A DNA stretch of 38,023 bases from positions 1 to 38,023 of the forward strand of contig JAAVYX010000245.1 of the NCBI GenBank assembly GCA_022791355.1. The letters run 5' to 3'. This stretch comes from Clostridiales bacterium (lineage in GTDB: Bacteria > Bacillota > Clostridia > Oscillospirales > Acutalibacteraceae). Positions 18,554 to 28,148 of the stretch are shown piece by piece. Below the pieces are notes generated by a model. The model searched no databases. It had not been told where the DNA came from and saw only the letters and a list, made by a program, of their open reading frames with translations. How positions within the stretch are numbered: position 1 is the stretch's first letter; every line of letters begins with the position of its first letter. The position numbers and the translations under genes are program-made.

Positions 18554-19444
18554 TTAACCCTTAATACCGGAATAGGCCATAGCCTTCAAAATATTGCTTT
18601 CCATGATGACCGATATGACGATGGACGGCAGCGTGGTCAGGAAGACGGCGGCCGACTGGGCGCCCGCCCGGGCCACCGTACCCACGCCGGATCCGATGGT
18701 GCTGAGAATCAGCGGGATGGTCTTCATGGCCTGCTTATTGATGTAGATGAGCGGGGCGAAGCTGTCGTTCCAGTTGGCGGTAAAGGCGAAAACAACGATG
18801 GTGGAAATAACCGCCTTGGTCATGGGCGCCACGATCTTGCGGAAAATTTTAAAGTTGCCGCAGCCATCCAGCTTTGCGCTTTCCAGCAGCTCGTTGGGAA
18901 CCTGGGAGACAAACTGCTGGTAGAGGAAGAAGTACATGGGCGTGGCCAGCTTGGGGATGATCAGGGACCAGTAGGTATTAAGCATGCCCATCTCGTTGAT
19001 GATCAGGTAGATGGGGATCTGGCCGGCCGGCACTGAGAACATCAGAGCGTAGGTTACGATCTGCCCAAATAGCTTCATGCCCTTTAAGTTCATCTTCTCG
19101 GCCACGAAAGCGCCCATGGAGCAGACCACAACCGTACCCGCCACCGAAGCCACGGTTACCAGGATACTGTTGAATACGTACCGGGTGAAGGGAACCACCT
19201 TACTGTCCAGCGTGGCCACCAGATCGGTGAAGTTCTGCATGGTTGGATGCCGCACGAAGAAGCGGGGCGGGAAGAGGAAGAGCTCATCCAAGGGCTTGAA
19301 GGCCGTACAAATCATATAGATCAGGGGCAGAAGGAAGAATACGGCCAGCGCGATCATGATGAGGTAGAAGATAACCCGTCCGGGCGTAATCTTCCGCCAG
19401 CTGAATTTTCTTACTTTGATTTTCTTTATATCGATTGCCTGCAT
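18554..19444 (-). CDS. Carbohydrate ABC transporter permease (MalG/CUT1 type)
   Basis: Six-TM profile; EAA loop PNELLESAKLDGCGNFKIFRKIVAPM. Confidence 0.94.
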   Translation of the reverse strand: MQAIDIKKIKVRKFSWRKITPGRVIFYLIMIALAVFFLLPLIYMICTAFKPLDELFLFPPRFFVRHPTMQNFTDLVATLDSKVVPFTRYVFNSILVTVASVAGTVVVCSMGAFVAEKMNLKGMKLFGQIVTYALMFSVPAGQIPIYLIINEMGMLNTYWSLIIPKLATPMYFFLYQQFVSQVPNELLESAKLDGCGNFKIFRKIVAPMTKAVISTIVVFAFTANWNDSFAPLIYINKQAMKTIPLILSTIGSGVGTVARAGAQSAAVFLTTLPSIVISVIMESNILKAMAYSGIKG

Positions 19445-19455
19445 CGTCGTCCCCC

Positions 19456-20424
19456 CTATTCGCCTTTTGAGGAGAATACTTTCATAAATATTCTACCAAG
19501 TCCAAAGTTCAGTATAAACAGGATAAACGCGATGGCGGAAGCGTAGCCCAATTCGAAACGCAGGAAAGCGTAGTCGTACATATGGGCGACGATGGTGTGC
19601 GCCGCGTAATCCGGGCTGGGGAAGCCGGCGATACCGGTGGCCAGGTCAAAGACGCCCAGAGCGCCCACAACGCCCATAACGGCGTTGAAGAGCAGCTGGG
19701 GCTTGACCGACGGCAGGGTGATATAAATCAGCTCCTGGAACTTGTTGCGGATACCGTCGATCTGGGCGGCCTCGTAACGGTCCTGCGGGATGTTGTTGAG
19801 ACCGGCCAGGTTGGTCAGGAAGCCCTGACCCATACTACTCCAGAGGGCTATGATAATGATAACCGGCATGATGTAGGTGGGATCGGTATTCCAGAGGATA
19901 GGCTCGCTGATGAGTCCTAAGCTGATCAGCTTATCATTGATATAGCCGTAGCGGTCGCTGGAGAAGAGCACCAGCCAGATGACCGACATGGAAACGGCGC
20001 CGGTCAGGGAGGGGGCGTAGAAGGCCATGGCAAAGGCGTTGCGGAACTTCAGCTGGTTAATCAGCCAGGCGAAGAGGAAGGAGAGCAGGAAGCCCGCGGG
20101 GCCTACGATGATGGCGTATGTAAAGGTATTCTTACACGCCGTGATAAACAGGTCGTCGTTGGTGAACAGGTCCTTATAGTTGTCCAGGCCGGCCCAGGTC
20201 ATGGGCTGCACGATATTGTAATGGGTAAGACTCAAGATCAAGCTCCATACGACCGGCACAACGATAAAGATGATAAACAGAAGGATAAAGGGCGCGGCCA
20301 TCAAATAGCCGGACATTTTATCCCGCGCGTAGCCATTGAGCAGCTTGCCTTTCTTTTTAGGAGCCGGCGCTTTCTGTTCCGCTGGACCCGCGCCGGTGAC
20401 CTTTGTGTTCGCGCTACTAATCAC
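19456..20424 (-). CDS. Carbohydrate ABC transporter permease (MalF/CUT1 type)
   Basis: SGYLMAAPFILLFIIFIVVPVVWSLILSLTHYN; EAA loop RYEAAQIDGIRNKFQELIYITLPSV. Confidence 0.94.
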   Translation of the reverse strand: MISSANTKVTGAGPAEQKAPAPKKKGKLLNGYARDKMSGYLMAAPFILLFIIFIVVPVVWSLILSLTHYNIVQPMTWAGLDNYKDLFTNDDLFITACKNTFTYAIIVGPAGFLLSFLFAWLINQLKFRNAFAMAFYAPSLTGAVSMSVIWLVLFSSDRYGYINDKLISLGLISEPILWNTDPTYIMPVIIIIALWSSMGQGFLTNLAGLNNIPQDRYEAAQIDGIRNKFQELIYITLPSVKPQLLFNAVMGVVGALGVFDLATGIAGFPSPDYAAHTIVAHMYDYAFLRFELGYASAIAFILFILNFGLGRIFMKVFSSKGE

Positions 20425-20467
20425 TTATCTCTCACACCTTTTTCCTAAATGTAGTGAACCAGAGGGG

Positions 20468-23400
20468 TTATTTCCCCTTGTTTCGGGTGGCTTCCTCCTC
20501 GGTGATAAAGCCGTACTCGATGCGCTTGCGGAGCATCTCGTTGGAGATATCGTCGATGGCCTTTTCCCAGGATTTGCGGGCGTTCATATCGTTCATAACC
20601 ACGCGGGTCCAGGCGTTGTTGACGTTACGCGCGGTATAGTAGCCGCCCAGTACGTTGGGCTGGTTCTTGAAGCTGCCGAAAACCTCCTTGAAGACGGGGA
20701 TGTGCTCGGACGTCCAGGGCAGACGGAAGAAGGCCTCCACATTGGCGGTGTTCCACCGGGCCTCCTGGCCCATGGTCGCCTCCACCTCGGTGGAGAAGTT
20801 GAACTGCACGTCGGCCGACGTCCACCACTTGGCAAACTCCCAAGCCTTATCCTTCTGCTCGGAATCGGTGAACATCATCAGGGTGGTGGAAGCGCCGCCG
20901 GCCGTCCGGTCGATGGATCCGTCTTCCTGTACGGTGCCGGGGATGGGAGCCACCATCCAGCGGCCGTACAGGTCGGGGGCCGCGTACATGATCTTGAGGT
21001 AATCGTTATAGCCGCCGATGACCAGCGGGATATCGCCGATACGGAAGTGGTTGTAGATATCGGCGGTACGCTCAAAGTTGTAGACCGTGTAATTCTTGGT
21101 CCACTGGAGGAATGCCTGATAGGCCACGTCGCTTTCCAGCGCGGTTTCGCTGCGGTCCTCATTGTAATACTCGCCGCCCTGCTGGAAGAGGAAGGGGGCG
21201 TAATCGGATGCCATGTAGAACCGCATGCCGTTCTGGTCCAGAATCGGCAGGACCTCGTTGTACAGCTCGGTCCAGGTATCGGGCACCTTGGCCCCGATTT
21301 CCTCCATGATGTCGGTTCGGTAGAACATGAGCTTGAAGTCCACATTCTCAGGCAGAGCGTACATGCCGGGCCGCTCCTGATCCTTGGGCTGGTATTCCAT
21401 GGGCTCCAGAGAACCGGGCAGGAAGCGGGAGGCCACTTCGTCAAAGTCGTCAAAGTTTCTAAGGTCGTAGGCCGCGCCGCGGATGGCCAGCTCTACAGGG
21501 GTTAAGGAGTCGCTTCCCAAAGCGATATCCGGCACCTTGCCCGAGATAACCGCCAGCATCAGGGGACTGATGCTGCCCACAGCGCCCACCGATCCCGAGG
21601 GCAGGACGTTGACCTTGATACCGATGCCGGTTTCGGGCGTAAACTCCTCGGAGGCCATCTGCTGGATGATCTCGCACATCTCCTTGCTGCGGGCCACCCA
21701 GACGTCCAGGGCCTTGCCCTGCACCACCTGATCGCCGGTGGTGCTGACGTACATGACGTTATCGTAGTCCTTGATAAAGGAGAGGGCAAAGTTCACGCAG
21801 GTGCCGGCCAGCTTTTCCCAGATGCTGCTCTTGGGCATTTTGGCCTCCACGCCGGGGGCCACAAACTGCACATAGTCAATCTTCATGGGCTGATCCTGGA
21901 TATTGAAATACCAGGTGGAAACGCTGGTCTGGGTGGTGGTGAGCTCGTCGAGCTTGGAGGGGATTTTCTTGGGCCGCTGAATCAGGTAATCCAGCTGGTC
22001 GGCCGCGGTATTCAGAGAGTTGGCCAGGGTGGGCATCTTGCGGGAATGGGTTTTGAGGAAGTCCACCTGGGCGCGGTAACGGTCCCGCAGGTCCTCCATG
22101 TCGCTGATGAGGGAGGGAACCTTATCCTGCAGCCGATAGTCGAAGTTTGCGTCCGGGTCGGTGCCGGTAACCTTGGTGATATTGCGGATGAGCTGGGACA
22201 TATCGTTATTGATATCCAGCAAATTGCTGATCACCTCGGCCGACGCGCCCATTTTCACCTGGATGCCCAAGGTGTGCTGCCCCTTCTCCAGATAGAAGAG
22301 ATAGGGATTGCCGTCGGCGTCCGAAAGGGTTTCGTTCTGCCACTTGGTCGAGTAGCCGAAAGCGTAGGCCTCCATCTCCTGGAAGGGGACCTGACCGTCG
22401 ATGGTGATCTGCCGGTATACGTTCAGGCCCTCGCCGTGGTTCTGGAAGAGACGAAGGTTGAGCTTATACAGTCCCGACTCGGGCACGTCCATGACCCACT
22501 GGATAAGCTGGTTGCCCTTTCTCCAGTTGAAGCCGCCCACCGTGTTGAGCTTGACATGGCCGCGCACATAGGGGGTGGTACCGGGATCGGAATCGGCCTC
22601 CCGGCGGAGAATCTGGCTCGACCGGTAATCGGACAGCTCGCCCTCCTTATATACCGGATCGCCGGTATACTCCTTATAGCCCTTGGCGTCGTACTCGGCC
22701 TTGACCTCGGCATAGGTCTTGTAGGCGGCGGACGGGACCAGGGAGATATCGCCGATATACATGTCAGCGTTTACATATTCCAAAGTAATGGTGTGATCGC
22801 CGGCGGTCAGGAGATAACGGAAGGGGGTCATCACCATACCGTCCACATGGGTCACCACATTGGTATCCCACTCGATGACCTGCACCAGCTTGGGGGTGAC
22901 CTCGTCGCCGTTGGCGTCCTTAACCGGCTCGGCCTCCTCGGTCCACTTGCGCAAAAAGCCGATGTTGCCGCTCTCCTCAAAGGGAAGCTGCCCGTCAACG
23001 GCAATCTTGCGCTGGATGTCGGACTTGTCATCCTCTGTGGGGAGGTAATCGATATGGATATCGTACAGCCCGGTCTTGGGTACCTTTACCTGCCAGCTTA
23101 AGGAGCCGGTCGCCTTGTCGGACAAAACGGCCGGACCGTTATAGCCGGCTTCATTCTGCGCCACGGTCGCCGCGCCGGCGGCCGTGGCAGCGCCGTCCGC
23201 GCGCAGGATCACCTTGTCGGTCTCGCGCAGGCCGTAGCTGTCAATCGATTGATAGGCGGCTGAAACGTCGTCGTATTCCAATCCGAGACTGCTGGCGCCG
23301 CCGGAAGCGTTTCCGCCCTCCGACAGAATTTGGTCGATGGACGATCCGCCCTGATCCGCGTCCGCCGTCTGGGCTCCAGACGTTCCGGCCCCGTCAGACG

Positions 23401-23536
23401 CGCCCGCCGTACCGGCCGGCTGCCCGGTCCCATCGGTCTCCTCGGCCCAGGCGCTGATTCCCGCGCCGGTCGAAAGGAGGCAAAGAGACAACAGCAGCGC
23501 AGTCAAACGCGCATAGCCCTTTTTCCTGATTTCCAT
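20468..23536 (-). CDS. Extracellular solute-binding protein fused to two N-terminal beta-sandwich (CBM-like) modules
   Basis: Signal peptide ending AWA-E; two related modules (LSWQVKVPKTGLYDIHIDYLP..RKIAVDGQLPFEE and IQWVMDVPESGLYKLNLRLFQ..RQITIDGQVPFQE); C-terminal family-1 SBP (PDIALGSDSLTPVELAIRGAAYDL...YALPENVDFKLMFYRTDIMEEIGAKVPDTWTEL). Start 23536 chosen for the AAGGGG ribosome-binding site. Confidence 0.88.
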   Translation of the reverse strand: MEIRKKGYARLTALLLSLCLLSTGAGISAWAEETDGTGQPAGTAGASDGAGTSGAQTADADQGGSSIDQILSEGGNASGGASSLGLEYDDVSAAYQSIDSYGLRETDKVILRADGAATAAGAATVAQNEAGYNGPAVLSDKATGSLSWQVKVPKTGLYDIHIDYLPTEDDKSDIQRKIAVDGQLPFEESGNIGFLRKWTEEAEPVKDANGDEVTPKLVQVIEWDTNVVTHVDGMVMTPFRYLLTAGDHTITLEYVNADMYIGDISLVPSAAYKTYAEVKAEYDAKGYKEYTGDPVYKEGELSDYRSSQILRREADSDPGTTPYVRGHVKLNTVGGFNWRKGNQLIQWVMDVPESGLYKLNLRLFQNHGEGLNVYRQITIDGQVPFQEMEAYAFGYSTKWQNETLSDADGNPYLFYLEKGQHTLGIQVKMGASAEVISNLLDINNDMSQLIRNITKVTGTDPDANFDYRLQDKVPSLISDMEDLRDRYRAQVDFLKTHSRKMPTLANSLNTAADQLDYLIQRPKKIPSKLDELTTTQTSVSTWYFNIQDQPMKIDYVQFVAPGVEAKMPKSSIWEKLAGTCVNFALSFIKDYDNVMYVSTTGDQVVQGKALDVWVARSKEMCEIIQQMASEEFTPETGIGIKVNVLPSGSVGAVGSISPLMLAVISGKVPDIALGSDSLTPVELAIRGAAYDLRNFDDFDEVASRFLPGSLEPMEYQPKDQERPGMYALPENVDFKLMFYRTDIMEEIGAKVPDTWTELYNEVLPILDQNGMRFYMASDYAPFLFQQGGEYYNEDRSETALESDVAYQAFLQWTKNYTVYNFERTADIYNHFRIGDIPLVIGGYNDYLKIMYAAPDLYGRWMVAPIPGTVQEDGSIDRTAGGASTTLMMFTDSEQKDKAWEFAKWWTSADVQFNFSTEVEATMGQEARWNTANVEAFFRLPWTSEHIPVFKEVFGSFKNQPNVLGGYYTARNVNNAWTRVVMNDMNARKSWEKAIDDISNEMLRKRIEYGFITEEEATRNKGK

Positions 23537-23767
23537 ATAGATCCCCTTTCCCGTTTTACAGTCGCTCGCCCGCTTAAAAAGCTGGTGATTCACAGGCGGT
23601 TGCCGTCCCCCTGTGAAGCGCAGCGATGCATTTTATTTTAGACGTTTCCGAATATTGTCGAAAACGTACATTAGCCAGGAATGCATGTGTGCACTCTGCA
23701 CAAAATCCTGAAAATTGTCGCAAAGAGGCAAATCCGGCGATAGAAATCGCCGGTTTCGTATAATACA

Positions 23768-23797
23768 AATATACCGCATTTTTATGCAGTTTGTCAA
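23768..23797 (-). promoter_or_regulatory. Internal sigma-A-like promoter in front of the CBM-SBP gene
   Basis: Minus strand TTGACA (23797-23792), 18-nt spacer, TATATT (23773-23768). Confidence 0.6.
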
Positions 23798-23804
23798 GAC
23801 AGGA

Positions 23805-25058
23805 TTACGAAATATATCCCATTTTATTTAAAGCGGCCAAACTTTCCAGCAGGGCCAAGCCGCTGGATTGTACCTGGAGCTCTACCGGTTTACGGGGCTT
23901 GGCGCTCCACATTTTACCGCAAATTGGCTCTTCCTCACTGGGAATATTGGCCCATAGGGCCTCCCCGTTTCTCTCCAGCACCTTACAATATTTCTCTCGA
24001 TTGACAGGTGTCGTCATAATGAGCTGGGTTAAATAGCGGCAGAATATGCCCTTAAAGGCGCCGCCGTCTCCCCCGCCCTCCGAGCGAAGGATCCCGCCCT
24101 GCTCCAGCATGGTATTCAATGCGTAGTCGGCGGTGCGAACCGCCGTGTTTATGTAGGACTGATCCTGAGTGATGTTATAAAGCTCCACGCAGGAGCCGAT
24201 GTATACGCCCTGGCAATAGGTAAACTGCCAGTCTTTATCGATCTTACCGTTATTTTGGCGGTTGATGCCGTCCCACACAAGGCCGGTTTCGGGGTCTACC
24301 AGCGTATCGGTCCACCATTCGAAAATCTGAAGCGCCATGTCCAGATATCGCTGTTCGCCGGTATATTGGTAAAGCCGCGCCGCCAAAATGCAGGCCGGGC
24401 CATTGGACGGTGAATTGCGGTAATTGAGCTGATCCTTTTTCCAAGCGATCCCGCCGCTGATAAGGTTCCAGGCGGACATAACGGTCTCATATAATAAGTC
24501 TATGTCGCCGCGAAGGTCTTCATCCCCCGTGGCCCGATAGAGTCGAAAAGCCGCGTTGGCCATCCAGCCCATATCGTCGAAAAAATCGTTGGTCATATGA
24601 TTGCCGTTGCGCTTTTTCACCGCCGCTATCAGCTCTTTCGCCTGCTGGGCATAAGCCGGGTCGCCGGTCCGAATATAAGCGTCCACAATGGAATCCAGAA
24701 CCTGCGCCTGAATCCAATAATGAAAGGCCTGATTATCGCTGAGCGGATACTTGTTCTGATACATATTGTATTCGCCGAAAAATTTTTCCCGCATAAAGGA
24801 ATGGGTCATATCCGCCCGCTTCTCCCAAATTCCCTTTTCGGCTTCCTCCCGCAGGGGCAGGGTTTTCACAAGGTTGATCTGCACCGTACTGGTGGTATCG
24901 GCGGCTTTTGATGACGCGGCGCCGTCCGTCCCCTGCTTCGGGTCGCAGCCGGCCAAGGCGGTAACAATAAGGGTCAAAGCCAGCAGAAGGGAAAGCAGTC
25001 CCTTTGTCTTACGCGTAGAAAGCATCGAAAGGGAGGTGCGAGGATTTTGATCGGTCAT
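23805..25058 (-). CDS. GH76 family alpha-1,6-mannanase lipoprotein
   Basis: Lipobox LIVTALAGC; TNDFFDDMGWMANAAFRLYRATGD (GH76 Asp-Asp), NSPSNGPACILAARLYQYTGEQRYLDMALQIFEWWTDTLVDPETGLVWDGIN..WQFTYCQGVYIG. Start 25058 chosen for the GAGGAG ribosome-binding site. Confidence 0.9.
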   Translation of the reverse strand: MTDQNPRTSLSMLSTRKTKGLLSLLLALTLIVTALAGCDPKQGTDGAASSKAADTTSTVQINLVKTLPLREEAEKGIWEKRADMTHSFMREKFFGEYNMYQNKYPLSDNQAFHYWIQAQVLDSIVDAYIRTGDPAYAQQAKELIAAVKKRNGNHMTNDFFDDMGWMANAAFRLYRATGDEDLRGDIDLLYETVMSAWNLISGGIAWKKDQLNYRNSPSNGPACILAARLYQYTGEQRYLDMALQIFEWWTDTLVDPETGLVWDGINRQNNGKIDKDWQFTYCQGVYIGSCVELYNITQDQSYINTAVRTADYALNTMLEQGGILRSEGGGDGGAFKGIFCRYLTQLIMTTPVNREKYCKVLERNGEALWANIPSEEEPICGKMWSAKPRKPVELQVQSSGLALLESLAALNKMGYIS

Positions 25059-25099
25059 GTCAGCGCTTCTCCTCAAAAGACGAATACCTGCGTCAAAAG

Positions 25100-25131
25100 G
25101 GACGCCCGGCCGTTGTGGCCGGGCGCCACCT
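25100..25131 (-). terminator. Intercistronic hairpin (leaky terminator/attenuator) after the SBP gene
   Basis: Minus strand GGCGCCCGGCC-acaa-CGGCCGGGCGTCCC followed by TTTT, located between the SBP stop and the next GH76 start. Confidence 0.65.
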
Positions 25132-25164
25132 TTTTGCTAAATCGCCAAATTTTTATTTGATTCC

Positions 25165-26556
25165 TTACTGGCCGGTTTTGCCGAGAACATCCTTCTGATA
25201 GTCCTCATACAGCTTCATACCGACCTTCTGGATATAGGCCAAACCGTCGGTAACGGTTGTCTCGCCGCTGATGATCTCGGAACACTTGGTTTCCAGAGCC
25301 TTCTCCCAGTTGGAGTTGATGGGCGCGTTGACCGGACGAGAGATGGAAATCTTGTCATAGATTTCCTCGCGCGTCATCAGAATCTCCTGGATATCCTTGC
25401 GGCAGTTCTCCAGATATTTATCGAAAAGGGCCTGCTTAGAGGGCTTATGCACCTGGTAAACAGGTACCCAAGTCTCGGGATTATCCAGAGCGGTCTTAGC
25501 CTGGATGGCGGCCGAGCCGTCGGTTACAGCCCAGCGGGCGACCAGCCAGCCGCCGTCGGGGTTCTTGCAGCCCTTGGGGATACCATACCACTGCCAGGCA
25601 TAACCGGCGATGGCGGGATCGCCTTCCTTCTCGTCGGGCTTGGGCATGGGAGCGATACCAGTCTTGAAGCTGTTGACCATGTTCTGGGCATAGCCGGTAT
25701 CGGCAATCGCCATACCGACGTTGCCCTCTTCCCATTTGACCTCGCCGGGCAGCTTATCGGCGCCGCCGAAGGAGGCCGGGAAGGACTTCAAGAACTCCAT
25801 GACGTTTTTCATCTCGTCAGTATTGATGTCCGGCTTACCGGTCAGCGGATCCTGGTAGGTAGTGCCGTAGGTCAAACGCCAGTGCTGGAACCACCAGCCG
25901 TAGGAGGTGAAGCCGGCCTGGCTCAGCATGCCGTTGGCGTCGGTCTTATTCAGCTTGGCGGCCATGGTCTTCATCTCAGACCAAGTGGCCGGCGGGGTTT
26001 CGGGATCTAGGCCGTTAGCGTCGAACAGATCCTTGTTCCAGACCAAGCAGGCCACGGAAACGTCGGTATACAGGCCGTAAATATGCTGCTGGCCGTCCTT
26101 GCCCTCATACTTTACGAACATGTCGTACCAGTCGGGCAGATCGCTCTTCTTATAAGCGGGGTCCTTGTCAAAATAGTCATCCAGCGAAACGATCAAATCG
26201 CGGCCCACAGCCTCGCCGAGAGGCGCTTGGGCAGCATTGTTGGTATAGAACATATCGGGCTGGGTGCCGGCCTGAATGGCGGCCGCCAGGGTCATCAGGC
26301 TGTGGTCGGAGGAGGTGGAGTGGTCCAGAACGATGTCCGGATTATCCCGTTCAAAGTTCTGGTAGTAGTCCTCGCCGAATGCTCCCCAAATGGTCACATT
26401 TTTGTTTTCTGGCATAAACTCTTCCATATTGCCGGTGTTGCCGCTGGAGCCATTGTCGTTGTTGCCACCGCAGGAGGAAGCCATAATTCCTGCGCTGACA
26501 ATCATGGCCGCACAAAGCAGCGCGCTGATGATTCTCTTTTTGGTCACGCTTAACAT
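25165..26556 (-). CDS. ABC transporter extracellular solute-binding protein (family 1, lipoprotein)
   Basis: Lipobox GIMASSC; NVTIWGAFGEDYYQNFERDNPDIVLDHSTSSDHSLMTLAAAIQAGTQPDMFYTNN.. Confidence 0.93.
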   Translation of the reverse strand: MLSVTKKRIISALLCAAMIVSAGIMASSCGGNNDNGSSGNTGNMEEFMPENKNVTIWGAFGEDYYQNFERDNPDIVLDHSTSSDHSLMTLAAAIQAGTQPDMFYTNNAAQAPLGEAVGRDLIVSLDDYFDKDPAYKKSDLPDWYDMFVKYEGKDGQQHIYGLYTDVSVACLVWNKDLFDANGLDPETPPATWSEMKTMAAKLNKTDANGMLSQAGFTSYGWWFQHWRLTYGTTYQDPLTGKPDINTDEMKNVMEFLKSFPASFGGADKLPGEVKWEEGNVGMAIADTGYAQNMVNSFKTGIAPMPKPDEKEGDPAIAGYAWQWYGIPKGCKNPDGGWLVARWAVTDGSAAIQAKTALDNPETWVPVYQVHKPSKQALFDKYLENCRKDIQEILMTREEIYDKISISRPVNAPINSNWEKALETKCSEIISGETTVTDGLAYIQKVGMKLYEDYQKDVLGKTGQ

Positions 26557-26981
26557 CCCTTTCTAAAATTTATCAATCAACCGATCCGTCTCGGCAGATA
26601 CCAAAACAAATGACAAGCTTCCCCTCTGCCGCTATGCGGCCGCGCCAGGAAAACGGCTGGCAAGGCTGCGTCTGTCATCCAGTAAAACTGAAGAGCCGCT
26701 TATAAAAGCTTGCCGAACCCGTCTTAAACAAACAGTCAAAAAGAGGCCGTCGCTTCTTGGGCCGGAACGCCTTTGCCCTGCAAGACGCATAAACGCATAG
26801 CCAAAATCTGTTCCGACGTCCTGATGGCGCGCGCCACTATAGCGCTTCCCGCCAGGGTCGCCTCCAGAGGTTTGCCAAGGGCCAAACCGGGAGGCCTCAA
26901 GGATAAGGGTATAAAGCCTTGTGAAAATTCAGGCTGAAAGCATACTTTCTATGGCCGGCCGTTCCTTCTAAATTTGCGCCT

Positions 26982-28148
26982 CTACTGCGCCGTCCCGTCT
27001 CCATGGGCATTCTTCCAATTTTGGAGCATCAGCAGCACGCGGGCGTTGCCGGACTGATTGAGTAAATCCGGGTTTGTGATAACGCCTACCTCTGTGCGCT
27101 TCTTCCACTCAGAATCCAGGAAGCCCCGGAAATCCTTATTGACCGAGCAGGCATGGGCCAGCGCCGTCAAAAAGCTTTTTACATACTTGGGCTCGGAAGG
27201 GTCCGACGCATAGAGCTTTATGTAGCCCTTCAGCAGAGAGGACTGGAACCAGGGATTGTTTTCTCCCGTCGCATAATAAGACTGGGCGGGATCGTCCCGC
27301 GTGATCTCGCCGCCGAAGAAATTGTAGGCGGCCTCGGCCATGGTTTTCGCGTCGGTTAGATAATCCGCCTTGCCCGTTATATCATAAAGCATGGCGGCTG
27401 AGGCGATCATATTGCCGGTATTGTAGGTAAAACGATTTTTATTAATGCTGCCCGAATCCACCATGATATGATCCCACATGACCTTGCTTTGAGGGTCCAT
27501 CAAGGTCTTCTTGGTCCAATCGTAAAGCTTGACCGCCCAATCCAAATACTTTTGCTCCTGGGTAAGCTTATAGAGCTCGGCGGATGCCAAAGCCAAAGGC
27601 GCATTGATGCAGGTGTTTTTACAGGCCTTGTCGGTGCCTATATCGTCCTCTTTCCAGTAGACGCCGCCGCCCTGTTTATCGTCCCAGCCGGAATAGCAGA
27701 ATTCGATGGTCCCCTTGGCGTTATCCAGCCATTTCTGATCGCCTAAGAGGGTATAGGCGTGAATAAATTCCAAAACGACCCAAACGTCGTCGTCATAGAA
27801 GCATTCGGCCTTGCTGGAAACGGGGACACACTGATATACCTGCAAACCGTCGGTCCGCCACTGGGTTCTGTAGTGCTCTACATTCTCCAGGACCTTGACA
27901 TATTCCTCCCGCACGGTCTCATCGTCAGGGCGCAGGGCGAACCATTCGCCGCAGGCCTCCATGTATGACGCATACCCCCACAAAGTAACCGAATCGTCCT
28001 TACTTTGTTCGCTCTTCATCCGGTCATCCAGCTTCCAGAAGCTGCTTTTAAAATACTTCATGACAGCTTCGCCGCGGTCGCCGTAGCCATTGAAATTTTG
28101 AAAATCGGTTATGGCGGTTTCGCTGCTCGTCGCATCGGCGGAGGTCAA
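26982..28148 (-). CDS. GH76 family alpha-1,6-mannanase; 5' end (signal peptide) appears frameshifted upstream to 28263
   Basis: FYDDDVWVVLEFIHAYTLL, FCYSGWDDKQGGGVYWKEDD, CINAPLALASAELYKLTQEQKYLDWAVKLYDWTKKTLMDP, RFTYNTGNMIASAAMLYDIT. Confidence 0.9.
   Translation of the reverse strand: MTSADATSSETAITDFQNFNGYGDRGEAVMKYFKSSFWKLDDRMKSEQSKDDSVTLWGYASYMEACGEWFALRPDDETVREEYVKVLENVEHYRTQWRTDGLQVYQCVPVSSKAECFYDDDVWVVLEFIHAYTLLGDQKWLDNAKGTIEFCYSGWDDKQGGGVYWKEDDIGTDKACKNTCINAPLALASAELYKLTQEQKYLDWAVKLYDWTKKTLMDPQSKVMWDHIMVDSGSINKNRFTYNTGNMIASAAMLYDITGKADYLTDAKTMAEAAYNFFGGEITRDDPAQSYYATGENNPWFQSSLLKGYIKLYASDPSEPKYVKSFLTALAHACSVNKDFRGFLDSEWKKRTEVGVITNPDLLNQSGNARVLLMLQNWKNAHGDGTAQ

Noticed and set aside
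20336-21505. 389-aa plus-strand ORF antisense to the SBP gene
   Set aside because: Antisense shadow ORF; no domain signature and fully overlaps a recognisable SBP.
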